Shown: positions 1-12,200 of the stretch, in pieces
How the letters are laid out: each line of letters opens with the position of its first letter
Numbering within the stretch: position 1 is the stretch's first letter
Source: Liolophura sinensis
Taxonomy: Eukaryota; Mollusca; Polyplacophora; Chitonida; Chitonidae
Reading direction: 5' to 3'
DNA length: 64,000 nt
NCBI RefSeq assembly: GCF_032854445.1
Contig: NC_088302.1
Span: 29,038,979 to 29,102,978, forward strand
Position numbers and translations under genes: made by a program
The notes under the pieces: generated by a model
What the model was told of the DNA's origin: nothing
Database searches by the model: none
What the model saw: only the letters and a program-made list of their open reading frames with translations

Positions 1-3000
1 CATTATCATTCTAATGTGATTTTCTGAATTTCTGATTCGGAGCAAATTGACATTCTAAAAAGCTCTCTCAACAACGCCAGAAAACCAAGGACCGTGATCG
101 TTAGATGCACTTTGGTTGCCACTGCATTGAGAAGGTTGCCGTTTTAGGGTCACAGTTGGGTCAGTTTCTATAACTAGTCGACCTGTGTTGTGAGGTTGTC
201 TGCAGTTATCGGGAACTATAACAGTTAATGCCTTTACACCTTTGTCAGTTACAGGAAAGAAACACGATATATAACATAACTGTCCATGAAGAAAAATAAT
301 GAGCAACAATGAAAAGCATTTAGTTGTCCAGGAATGATTTCTTTGAACGGCTTACAAAACCCCGTGGACAACACGATAAGATCAAGACGGTGGCCAAGAG
401 AATTGACGATCCACGAACACGATGTCCATTCCAAAGAATTGCTGCCGTTGTCATCAAATGTATGGAGAAGAATGATGCATAGTTATTTTGTCCAACCGTT
501 CTCAGGAATATTGGATTAGATGGTAGAGTAGGTTATCACGGGAGACGAACCATTTGGTTTAATTCGTCTTCCCCGAAACGTCCCTCTCTCAGGAGCTAAT
601 GGGCAGCATACTGGCGGAGAGATGTGAGGTGTAGGTATACGAGAGTTTGAGCGAGATGGATGTGTGCAGAGTGCCTATGACAGATACCCGACGGACCCGG
701 GACACTCCACTCTACCCCGGCTTAATCGGCCATGTCGTGCTTGCCCATTTGTCTGAGAGAGAGACGAGATCTCGCGTCTGTTGAGGGACATTTTAACTGA
801 CGTGCGGCCGTGTAGAGGGCGCGGAAGCTAGCATCTGTAGTACGGACACGGTTTGACGGTGTGATTAGCTCAGATTAAATTAATGCTCCCCGATGATGTA
901 TGAGTGAACGAGAAGTGAATTGTATGAAGCCCGGGGCCAGTGACTGTAAAAACCCGCCCTGCGATAAATTGGCAAGGGGACTTCGTGCCTTGTTTTACTA
1001 ATCGACCCACAAATTACCCCTAGCACTTGTCTTCCCTCACGGGATCAGGATTGGGCTGTTTGGATTGAATTCCCCTGCTGCTGGACAAATGTATCAGCGC
1101 GGATAAGACAATAGCTGTGAATGGCGGGTATGTATGTTTAGAGACATGCCTTTTCTCTCTGGCACTCTCGTCCCTAGAAAACTGAACAGGAAAAGTGTGT
1201 TAGCATCCTTTTGTTCTATTGATTTTCCAATCCAATTCTATCTGAGGGGTGGTTGTCTGTGAGAATACGAAGCCTCTCCACTCGACGACCGTAAATGCGG
1301 TTCTCTTTGGAAACAAGCACTTGATGTTATGCACATTTTATTGCTCTGGATATTGGACATGCGGTATCTATAGAACAGTCGCCAAGCCTCCACAATTACA
1401 CCAGTAGCAAACGCTTCTCTTCTTAACTCAGTAAAATTTTATTGTTAAATATCGCAATAACATATGCAGTATCTCTAAACAATCAAGTGACACAGGAATC
1501 CTTACAGCTAAGGTTTCTTCTTGTTAAGATGAATGGCTATATTCCCGAATTCTTAAAAATGACAGCGTGCCTTCAGAAAGGTGGATAACTTGGAATTCTC
1601 CTTTCTTCGGTAATTTGTTCTTGGTGTGATCATCTTAATTAAATCTACCCTATATGGAAAGCTTCACAAAGATACTCACTTCTGTTTACCGCCAAGTCTT
1701 ATTCTTTTATCATGTCCACTATGATCTGTTGGTACGTATCTAGAGCTGAGATAAAATGATCCCTGTTTGCAGGAACAATCAATGTCAAAATTCACCGAAA
1801 CATTCTACTAATAACGGAATGGGAGCTGGGACTCTTAAGTGGTAAAATACGCCAAATGTTACAACTTTTGTTTTTGTCTGTGGATTTGAATGTTGATTAT
1901 AGCAGCTACATCTGATAGCAACACGTAAAATGTTTCGCCGAAAAACTTATCTCAAGACCCAGCAGTAAGAATTTTGGAATGAATTTGTACAAGACAAATG
2001 CCACTAAATATTGACATGTTTGAAGGGAAACACAGACCACTGGAATTGAACGTATGTGTCAACTTTCATAACACACATACAAAATACTACAGATTCGGTC
2101 AAAGAACGGGACGAGTGGGACGAATGCGAAGAGTGGAATGGACACCGCCGGCCAAGTGTCCTGCTTGATCAGACAGACTGGGGATAAAACAGAACCATTC
2201 TACTCTGAGTATGTGGCTGTCACATCCAAATGGTGGCACTAAATCACCGAGGAACATTTTAGAGCCCTTCAGTCCGAATGAGTAAGGACGGTTCAAGGAG
2301 GCATATAGAAAAGCGAGCGTCTTATTACTCTCAGACACGAGCCCCGTAAGCACCCGCTACCGGAAGAACAAAACACCCTCTTTCCGACTCGCCTGAATAA
2401 TAGATAATGCTTCACCAACTGCGCTCGCAAAAGCTTTGCTCTCTCCGGTTAACATCATTTGCTTAAATCCGTCTTCCATTTCGCCTCGAACTGGTCTAGA
2501 AATTAAATCTTGCCACGGTAGAACACACCTTATGTGTTCAGAGTCGATCTAATCCTGACAATCTCTGTTCGTTCATTAACCCTAACCTGACTCGTCCACA
2601 TTGCCACACAAGTGTGTTTGGGGAGGGCAGAGATTCCACGCACAAGCTTACCTTGACTGGCAAAGCCTTAAGGTCTGGCCATTGGCATGGTACAGGCCTA
2701 CATAAACGCACACATATATCACACAAAATACCGATCTTCAAACTTTTTCCACATCAGATGTATAAGATCAAGTACAAGGCACGACTAAGCATGGGTAAGC
2801 TCTCTGCAAGTAGTCATAACGTTCCTATAATGCAATAATGACAGTGTTGAATGCTGTGAAACACACCAGCGGGCATGGGCACGAATATACGAACGACTGA
2901 CCAAAGAGATACAGTGGAACGGTGACTAGTGGAGAGAGAAGATTAAAACATGTTTCCGACCCATTCCAAAATCATGTTTTTCGGCCTTATGAGTAGAATC

Positions 3001-6000
3001 AGAATCATAACTTTAAAAACTGCATGAACAATTTGAACAAAATTATATATTTTGATTCTCCAAATAAAACAAACAAAATAGTTCAATTCTTCGTGAAAGG
3101 ACTCCTGTATATATACCTTCACCAAGCGAGACGTTATATGTTCTACACTAATGAGCTGCATTGGTTGCACAGCATATAGGTTGAACAATCCTTTATGCTT
3201 GAAAGATAGCAGCAACGGTAATAACACCAAGTTGGGAAAGGCCACTTTGAGCTTAGCATATAATTTATACTCTGTGACGTTCAGACCTGCTAATGTACAA
3301 AGTATGCAAATCAAGACTTCTCCGCTCCCAGCCGGCCTTGTCGATTGCTGAAGTCCAAAAGCTCCTCAGCTTTGGCTTTTCCCTTGTTCTCGTCTGTACA
3401 AAGAGCGGCAAGAGGCTGATCCTGGATTGCGGAGAAGAACACAGCATGATGCTGATCCGTCCATCAGACATGACTTTGATGTCGACTGCAAGTCACGGTG
3501 ACTGGGAAAATAATTATGACTGTCATCTGAGCTGACAACGAAATCAATATTAACCCAATTATGGTTTTATCAGCGGGACAATGCATGTCTATGAATCAGG
3601 AAGCGAAAGAACTTCCAGTTGCTCTCTTGTTCCATGGGTAATATGCGGGATCAGTGAATAAGACCATCAAATGGGTCTATGATGTGGGATGAACACTGTT
3701 CACCCTGTACAGAGGTCTTAATGCCTCGTCCGCCTCGAATAATTGTTTCCCTATAAAGCGAGTGATAATCCCCAGTTAATAAGAGAAGGCGCTTAGACAC
3801 GGGCACATTAATTAGACCCAAACTCTGGTCTGATAACCGCTGTGTGGTAAAAGTGCTGTTAAATTCCCATAACTGTGTGCCTCTCGATGTACCCATATAC
3901 AGAATTGTCTTGAGCTGACCTCGACATACCGGGTCTTCAATAGCCACGTTTAAACTGGAGTTCGGCTGTTATATCAATGTGACACTAGTTACTGATACTT
4001 ACCTTAATTAACGAACAGTTCAACTTTTATTCAACTCATATTTATTACTAAACTTATGTAAAACTATTTCATCATATCAACTTAATTTGTTTTTTTTTCT
4101 TCTTGGTTAAAACATCTACTGTCTATGTTTTTGAAGTTGATTAACATTGGACAAGGGTTCTGAGGTTTTGCTTATTGAGGCGTTGTAGTGTTTTCAAGGT
4201 TACGCATCTGAATTGCCTCCGTAGATATATACATCTAGCTACTTTTTAGACAAGGTCATATTCACTTATATCGCCACCTTATTTACAACTCTGGAATCGC
4301 GAGATTTTCCACCAATCAAATCTCTAGTGCCACATCTGGAATTTTATGTATAACCTATGCAAATTCATTTAAACTCAATTCCCTGAACACATTTCGGACT
4401 GCAGGCCTGTTTTAACTGTTATGTCCACTGGAACATTGTAGTGCAGTCAAAGCTCGCCAGCCAACGTCTGTCCTCATAGTTTGTAACGTGACAAGCAGAC
4501 GTCGATTTAAGATGCGTGGAAAGCAATAAGCTGATTAGCACAAACGTGACATCGTAGAAAGAGGTATGGGGAGGTCTCTGAGACAGGGATTAACTCATGT
4601 TTCTATAATCTACAACAAAGCGCGCGAAATACTGAGCCCACGGTACATGGCGGAGGACTGTAGGGTGAAATTATGTGAGTATCACGAACACTGACGAGTG
4701 CCATTCCCTTTGAGTGTCATTCTACAATAAATGCCTGATGTTTGAAGTGATGGAACAAATTATGTTTAAAAGAAAGGGACTGATGCCTTCACCTTGTGAA
4801 GTGTTTGCCCAATCGTCATGTGGAGTCACTGGTATTAATTGGGCCAGACCTAATGGAACCATGCCGTAGGACTAATTCAACCTAAACGTTCAACGAAATA
4901 TGTGTCTGTTTTACAGAAAATCTTTAATGTGATAACTGCCAATAAGGAAAACCGCGACTCTTGTTGACCTATTGGATTTTGTTTTTCAATCAAAGAAAAC
5001 GGAAGAAGCGCTAGGAAAAAGACTTCGAACACTCTGTGTAACGCTAATAGAATTATGCTAACATGAGTGGCGACGTCCTAATTTGGCGCAGCGACCTGCC
5101 TACGCAGTTGTACATGACAGATATCCATGAGGCCACCAGTCTTACGTCTTTCCCGCTTTACGTCTCACCTCACCTGCCTACTGATCACTTTAGCCCTTTG
5201 AAAAGGCAAGTGAATTCGATTATCGGTGTCTATTGTAGACTCAGACGTTTGGGCTAGTCCTCTGTTAACTCTCTGGGGACGAGCTTTTCTCCTGAACGAC
5301 GGGCCTTCCTTAAGATTTCCAAACATGTCCGAACTGAATTTCCTCAGCGGCCAAAGGGAAGGTCGGTTAGAGCGTAATATCCCACCAATTAGAGCGTTTC
5401 CTAGCGGAGAGAATCAATCAGTGCAGCGAAACCATGCTCCTAAGCCGCGCGGGTAGAAAGGCAGGCTTCACCCAGGCATAACAGGAATAATCAAGCGGCA
5501 AGTCCATCTCTAACCCGGCACCCGTGGGAGAAACCCCCTCCAAGACTCCAGACTGACTGTTGGATTTACAGCAACGCGCTCTTATCCCTAAAGACATCAC
5601 AAGGGCACGTAAGCTGGGGGTCTTTAAAGCTTAGAAAGCTGAGAGCACTCTTTAGACTCAAAACATTTCCTTCGCTGTGCACTTCTCTTAGCGACTAATG
5701 GTGTTCCATAGTTTAGCCTGGTGACATTTACTGCACACTGTCTAAAATAGCGTGTTCTTTACCAAGAGTAAACTCCATCTGACCATACGGGTCTTCACGT
5801 TTTCTTGAAAAAAAAAGTACGCAGAATATTTCGACAGTCCTAGTTTTAATTCAAAAGATAAACTTGATCTGTCACTTAGTAATAAAAGAAAACCGACACG
5901 TCTATGTGAAATGGGCAGTGTTTTTGTATTTAGCACTTGGAAATACCCTTGACATTTTATCGACCGTGATTCATCACAATTAGTTTCATCAGAGGATCTT

Positions 6001-7109
6001 ATCAGACGGAACAAATGCAGCCGGAAGGTATTTCGAACAAGGACAACAAAGCAGTAACGAATAGCGCTGTCGCAAAACACCCATTTGCCCGGGGTGAAAT
6101 TTGACGAGGTGATTTCAGTTGAGATGTAACACATGGCACTGAATTGCCTCGCTCCTTTAACATGAGAATGACGTTATCTTCAGCACACATACAAAGCCCG
6201 AACTCCTGCAAAACTGTTCTTCGACATCAAACAATTTCAAGGAACTGGGCCAATTCCGTCTGTCTTATAGTTAAATTCACATCCTGATGATTACGTGATG
6301 CCTAAATACGCGTAAGCTACATGTTTTTAAGATTGCTGCATACTTTTTTTGTCTACGTCTTTTTAGTTTCTATGTAATTATATTCTTATCGCAACAAGAA
6401 TTACTAAGCAAACTTCACGTAGTTGTCAGTTTGACCAAGTGCATGTCTTTACGCATCCCGCCCAACCCAACTACTACCATGCATCATCACACTCATTCCC
6501 GCCGTTTTAACCTATTTCTATACCTATGGTTGAGCCAACGGGGGTTGTGTTGAAATCTACGGCCTCCCAACGGTTTGCAGTAAAACACTACATGCTAATC
6601 ATCGGTAAGGGAGATTAAATACCAGCTTCACGCAGATGTGGTTTCTGTAAGTGGAAAGAGCACGAATTCAGACAAAGCAATCTAAATGCCATTTTCCAGC
6701 GCATCCTCTAAAACCCTCATTTCCTTCACATCTGTAGTTTATGATCAATCTTCACTCAGTTTAAACATTCAGAAACCTGAGACAAACTACAGGAAAAGAC
6801 AGCCCAAATCGATCAAAGTAGCAAGACCCTTATTCGAGTTGGTACAAGATTGTAGAAGAAATAAATATGCTTAAACGAGGCTGCTATCATCGGATATGGT
6901 GGTAAAGTCCCCGCAGAATTCCTCTTCAAGGCATAAAAATATCTAAGTCACACGATCATTAATACTCCAAGATACAAAACTAAAGAAATGAATGACATTA
7001 TCAGTTGAGACAGTTTCAAGAGGCTGTCTTAGATTAAAACTTGACGTCATTGTTAAAATACAAGTATTCATATAACCAGGTGATGATTCATCTTGTTCAC
7101 GATAACATT
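1..7109. other. No recognisable gene; mixed AT-rich and GC-balanced unique DNA
   Basis: No open frame here looks like a known protein and none is supported by paired splice signals. GC-balanced, repeat-free islands (about 540-1,100, 2,090-2,560, 3,650-3,950 and 5,060-5,640) alternate with AT-rich DNA. A perfect 10-bp palindrome CGAGATCTCG lies at 765-774. The islands may be regulatory or may be decayed sequence; without an alignment I cannot tell. Confidence 0.5.
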
Positions 7110-7300
7110 TATTTATTTTATTTATTTGATTGGTGTTTTACGCCGTACTCAAGAATATTTCACTTATACGACGGCGGCCAGCATTATGGTGGTTGGAAAC
7201 CGGCCAGAGCCCGGGGGAAACCCACGACATTCTCACGTACGGCCGGAGAGGAAGCCAGCATGAGCTGGACTTGAACTCACAGCGACCGCATTGGTTTCAT
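7110..7300 (-). mobile_element. tRNA-derived SINE, family 1, 5'-truncated
   Basis: Read on the minus strand, the element has a tRNA B-box-like sequence (GAGTTCAAGTCC) near 7,268-7,280, a middle segment rich in GGTTTCC-type words, the conserved 3' segment with GGCCGCCGTCGTATAAG and TACGGCGTAAAACACC, and a tail of TAAATAAA units. A 9-bp direct repeat, GATAACATT, flanks it at 7,101-7,109 and 7,301-7,309; this is the target-site duplication. The A-box half of the tRNA head is missing, so the copy is 5'-truncated and cannot be transcribed from its own promoter. SINEs of this type move with the help of a LINE reverse transcriptase. Confidence 0.9.
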
Positions 7301-7309
7301 GATAACATT

Positions 7310-8462
7310 GACCATCTATATAAATATTCACATCAATGTCAAACTTCCCTGTATAGTATTCACAAATATTAGCAATTTACTTCCAAATGCGTATTTAATG
7401 CTTGTGTGGTTTTCCTTTGTGGAAGCGCACTTTTATTACATATAGTTCTCTTCTGGAAAGGCTTTGCACAAAATGGGGCACACCATTTCATAGGAATACC
7501 TGGCAGGCTTTTGTAGCCACATATGGCGATGCTTACCAAAGCGATATAATCTGATAATGTAACCGGCGGTCGAAGTAAGAATACATTTGTACAGGCCAGC
7601 GAGGACTTGATAGAGATGGGCTTTTACAAACTGATAGCTCTCAATGGGAGTTGGGGATTCATCATAATGTCACTTAAACCAGTCCACCTTTACCACACAC
7701 GGCGACGGTCGTCCGTCCTAGAGTAGTGAAGAGACGACCCGGAGTCACCGAGACAAGAGCTTCTCTTAGGGACGCGGCTATTAGACGAAGACATACGAGA
7801 GAACATCAGCTAGCTGACAGCCGCCTGGTCAAGGGGAAAGGTTTTCGCCAATATCCAAGAGTTTGGGGGACTATTTGCTAAATTGTGTGTCTTTATTGTG
7901 AGAACCACATTTTCTCTGTTATTGCTCCCGGGCTGACGATATTGAATCTAGCACGTTTGTCCACAGAACCCATCTCGTGGATTGTTTATGAAGCGATATT
8001 AATACAATCGCGGCAGCGAAAGCTTTTTGTCTCGCGCCTCTAGTCTGAAATAACAACGTGTTTCCTGGGTTATGAAATGGGCTGTCAGCTTTTTATTGGC
8101 ATCAAACAGCCAACGTGCCATGTGATAGTTCCATCCGTATGAACTATGACCCTAACGTTACGCATATGACGTCACATGTTCTTGAAAAGGGAAGAGATTT
8201 TTTGGAAGAACATGCGTTAAGCATGGGTATCATCCAAGTGGTATCAGGTAACCGTATTTGTGTGCGATGCCATAAAACTAACAGCTGTTCCAGGATTTCC
8301 ATTTTGGAATGAAATAAAACATAAGGTTTTGTCAGGCTTAGGCATGATTAACTTGTACCCAGGGCATCATGTAACGTTCTCGTTGAAGAAAAGATAATCT
8401 GGATTACATGTGCAGATAAAGTAGCATATACATATTCAAAATAAGATAGCCTGTATACATCG
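7310..8462. other. Unique DNA between two SINEs; GC-balanced island at about 7,690-8,110
   Basis: I see no gene. The part at about 7,690-8,110 is repeat-free and GC-balanced, with several homeodomain/TALE-like words (CTGACAG, CTGTCAG, GATTGTTTATGA). It is a candidate non-coding regulatory element only. Confidence 0.35.
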
Positions 8463-8471
8463 GCATACATT

Positions 8472-8722
8472 TATTTATTTATTTATTTATTTGATGGGTA
8501 TTTTATGCCGTACTCAAGAATGTTTCACTTATACGACGGCGGCCAGCATTATGGTGGGAGGAAACCCATGACCATCCGCAGGTTGCTGACAGACCTTCCC
8601 ACGCATGGCCGGAGAGGAAACCAGCATGAGCGGGACTTGAACTCACAGCGACCGTATTAGTGAGAGGCTCCTGGATTATTACGCTGCGCTAGCGCGCTAA
8701 CCGACTGAGCCACGGAGGACCC
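8472..8722 (-). mobile_element. Full-length tRNA-derived SINE, family 1
   Basis: This is the most complete family-1 copy. On the minus strand it starts with a tRNA-like head carrying an A box (TGGCTCAGTCGG, near 8,700-8,713) and a B box (GAGTTCAAGTCC, near 8,636-8,648). A central part follows, then the conserved 3' segment (GGCCGCCGTCGTATAAGTG, then TTCTTGAGTACGGC) and a TAAATAAATAAA tail. A perfect 9-bp duplication, GCATACATT, flanks it at 8,463-8,471 and 8,723-8,731. The intact pol III boxes and perfect flanking repeat suggest a fairly recent insertion. Confidence 0.95.
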
Positions 8723-9192
8723 GCATACATTAATAGCTATCTAACTGATTCTGTAGTCTAGGGTCCATTTGGTGTAGTCCAGAGTCCATTGGTGATTTGC
8801 ACTGAGATAAGCCGTTGAATGGATGTCCACGACTAACTGACGAATAGATTTACGTCCTTCACAGGCTGGGAATTGGATAGTGATTAATATCATAGCGATT
8901 TATACATACAGTTCGAGTGTAATCATAAAATTAGTAAGTCCTTTCTTCAATTACTGTAACAATTGCCCAAACTTGTGAATCAAGATGGCAATTCACTAAG
9001 TAGGTAACCAAATCTGGTTCAGTGAATTAGCTTACTAGTTTGATGATTGATGATTTTTTGACTGTTTGATTGCCTGCTCGGTTATTTGGCGGGTTATTTC
9101 GGCTCTGCGCGTGCACCTGTGTAGAAAATATTTAGGTAATTTGGACCCACTGTTCTGAAACTTAAATTTACATTCAAGCTGACAACCGATTC

Positions 9193-9246
9193 TCTCTCTC
9201 TTTATCACTCTCTCTCACCCCCCCCCCCCCCACTCTCTCTCTCTCT
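9193..9246. repeat. CT-rich simple repeat with a poly(C) core
   Basis: Two CT dinucleotide tracts flank an uninterrupted run of C. One strand is nearly pure pyrimidine, a common slippage-prone microsatellite. Confidence 0.95.
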
Positions 9247-12200
9247 TTCTGACTGGAAATTGATGATCCTTGCCATGATGACTGACTATGGCGCTTGTCG
9301 TGCGAGACCGGCAATCCTTATATGAAATTATCAGCATTATACAATGTCCAATGGGGCTAATCCTGGATGAAGAGTTCCGACCTTAATCAGTCTTACGCCG
9401 AAGAGAACGGTGCCGCTGAATTGATTGATTAAGTTAGAGGAAGTGAATCTAGTTTTCAAATTTCTGCAATTCCGCAAAAGGGCACACAGATAGGCGTGGA
9501 CAAATTCTGCTAACAAGATTTCTGACTGTACATTTACACTCTTAACCTGAGTGTGAATGAAGATAACACATAACCTTTTCCCTATGTGCAAACGTGTCTG
9601 TTAGCGTCACAACATATGGACATGCTTTGTTTATAGGTCAAAATGTAATAGCATTGGGGAAACGGTATTTTCGGTGATGTCAAAAACAGTAAATACCTAA
9701 TTAAAAGTTACCATGGAAGCAAAATAGGCCTACCTAGCAGAAACTTATACCCCCTTTATTAGAAATGGTTTTCCCAATGATCAATGATTTCCCGACGTAC
9801 ACATTATGTTAATTGTTAGCAATGTAAAAATGTAACAACACACAGTTATAAAAAAAACATCTTATCCCCAGATGATATCGGATTTATCTTTACGGTAGGT
9901 TCGACGTTCATTCTCTGTATAATGATATCGTTTAACTCAGAATGATGCTTACTTGCCATCCCACGGAGTATAAATGTCATTCCCTTAGGACAACATTTTC
10001 ACCCTTCGGGGAACGATATTGCTGGTGCAATATGTTCATTGCATCAACAGTATCTGTTTTGGAATCTTTTTTAATTACACAAATGTTAAGACCATGTTCG
10101 TCGTTTTACCTGCAGCTGAATTGATCCGGAGCCAGTGTTAAAAAAAAGTGACAAAGGATACTTTAGCTAGTGATAAATACCACATATTTATCCTTCACAC
10201 TCCTCTGTACACATTTGATTCTTTTCGTTCTATACATTATCTGCTATCGCGCCTTCTTCGGTGTCGACGTTGTCTGTCTAATCAGTGAGCACGTTGATAC
10301 CAACAAGGGAAATGCGATAAACGATTACCATTTGAAAAAAATATGTGAAAAAAGATATACACGGTAGTCTACGTGCTGGTGTGAAAATGGCACAAAGATA
10401 TCAGATCCTTGCACCAAACGGCCGTCGGGTGAAGCGTATTTAAACGGTTGAACAGTGTTGATTTTGTTCATCAGCTTACTTTCGACTGCGTCCTGGTGGA
10501 AATTTGTTCTTAATTATGAAAACACATAGCGTATATGTAATTGTGATTGCCTTTACCAATTATCGTTAAGGTTGTAAGTTTCAAAATGTCAAGACAATAA
10601 TGAAACATGTGCGTGATAAAATTTGTTGGTGATTATATTGGACAAATACTTGCGCTGGTGCAGATGTTTGTTTGAGGGTTTTTTTCGCAGATGGATGCGA
10701 CACTGCCCAAATAAAAATAAACGTATACATGGCCATGGGAATTCGGTCTGGCGTATCATTACGACTCTGAGGAAGTTCAGAAGGAATTTGATTACTTTCA
10801 ACCCAGGAGATCGGGGAGAAAAGCCGAAGGTCGACAACGAAGGTGGTTGTTGGAAGTTAGGCAGCTCCACCAATACGTCACTTTTCGGTTTGAAGTCCTA
10901 AGAGTTTGCCTGGCGTTCCCTGCATACGCTATCCTTCCCAGCAACACTCATACTTTTGGAGTTTGTCTGCTGCTTAGCTTAATTCACACTTTTCCATCCC
11001 AGCTGATCAAACAGACGGCCACACTTCCAGAATGTTTATTAATATTTAAAGTAAATCTGAGGAGCTTTAGGGGCCGAGCCAGCGCTTATCAAAATTTGCA
11101 AATGGGATTATCGTGCTACTTGGCACCACACTTGAGGCCAGGTGTAAAAGCCGGGTGGGACGGGGAAACCCAGCACTTCATTAGCCCGGGCCACGGGTGA
11201 TCGTGCCGGAAAATCGATGTCTAGTGACATTATCCGGAAATCCGTAATGGCGTTAACAGATACGTTCATTCTGAGCAACCGAATTACACAATATATGAAG
11301 AGGTTAGAGAAAAAGAAAGACAGAGAAAGAAAAAATAGAGCATTCTATTCACTCTTAGATATAAATATTTGAACAGAATTTTGACTCCATCAGAGAAGAA
11401 CATTTTACAATAGAAAAAAATAAAGCAGTTTGTTGAGAGTTTGTCAGCGGGATAAATTTACTAAGGGCGACTTCTTCCCCAACTAGACAGGCCCCCCATC
11501 CTCCCTTCTTCCATCCACAGACAGGCTTCCTTGGGTTTTCTGATAAACCCACAATGGTTATAGTCTTCGATCCTTTTTTACTGCGGCTGGAATCCCACCG
11601 ATATGCCACTTCCTTATCTCCTGTGTTCGGTGAACTGATAAAGTCATTGTGACGTCTGACACGAAGGTTAACAGCCAAAGCTGACAAACAGGACGATAGT
11701 GTAGAGCTCTGACACAAGCGATGTGTTTTACTTAATGCCTGCTGACATCGCTCATATATTACCCAAAACCCGCTTACCCGATGGAGGCAGACGCCAGGCT
11801 GTCTCAGCTCAACGTATCGGTAGCAGTGCCTCCTGGGACAGACGACTTGGTCGCTTCCGGCTACAGCCACTGGTCGTCGGTAAACTACAGCGGAAGCTTG
11901 TCCAGAATACATACTGGATCTGATTCATAAGTAAGCAGATCAAATTAACTTCTCTACGCGCCAATAGTGAAGTAGTTGGCCATAACACATTGGTGGTCAC
12001 GTCTCTTCCCGATACTGTTTCCGTGGATGACTTTCCCCGTCGGCTGGCTAGTGAGCTTAAAGGCCGTAGAGGAACCGTCATTTCAATAATGCCAAATTTA
12101 TTTCCACTGTTTGCCGAATGCGTTAGACAAATTTCTCAAATGAAGCTGAAGATGGGACAGTGCTCGTGCATCATATTAGCTTTTGTCCACACTGGGGTCC

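Noticed and set aside
11355-11912. 185-codon minus-strand open frame
   Set aside because: The longest non-repeat frame, but it has no motif, no splice context and mixed composition. A frame of this length is only mildly unlikely by chance in a GC-balanced island.
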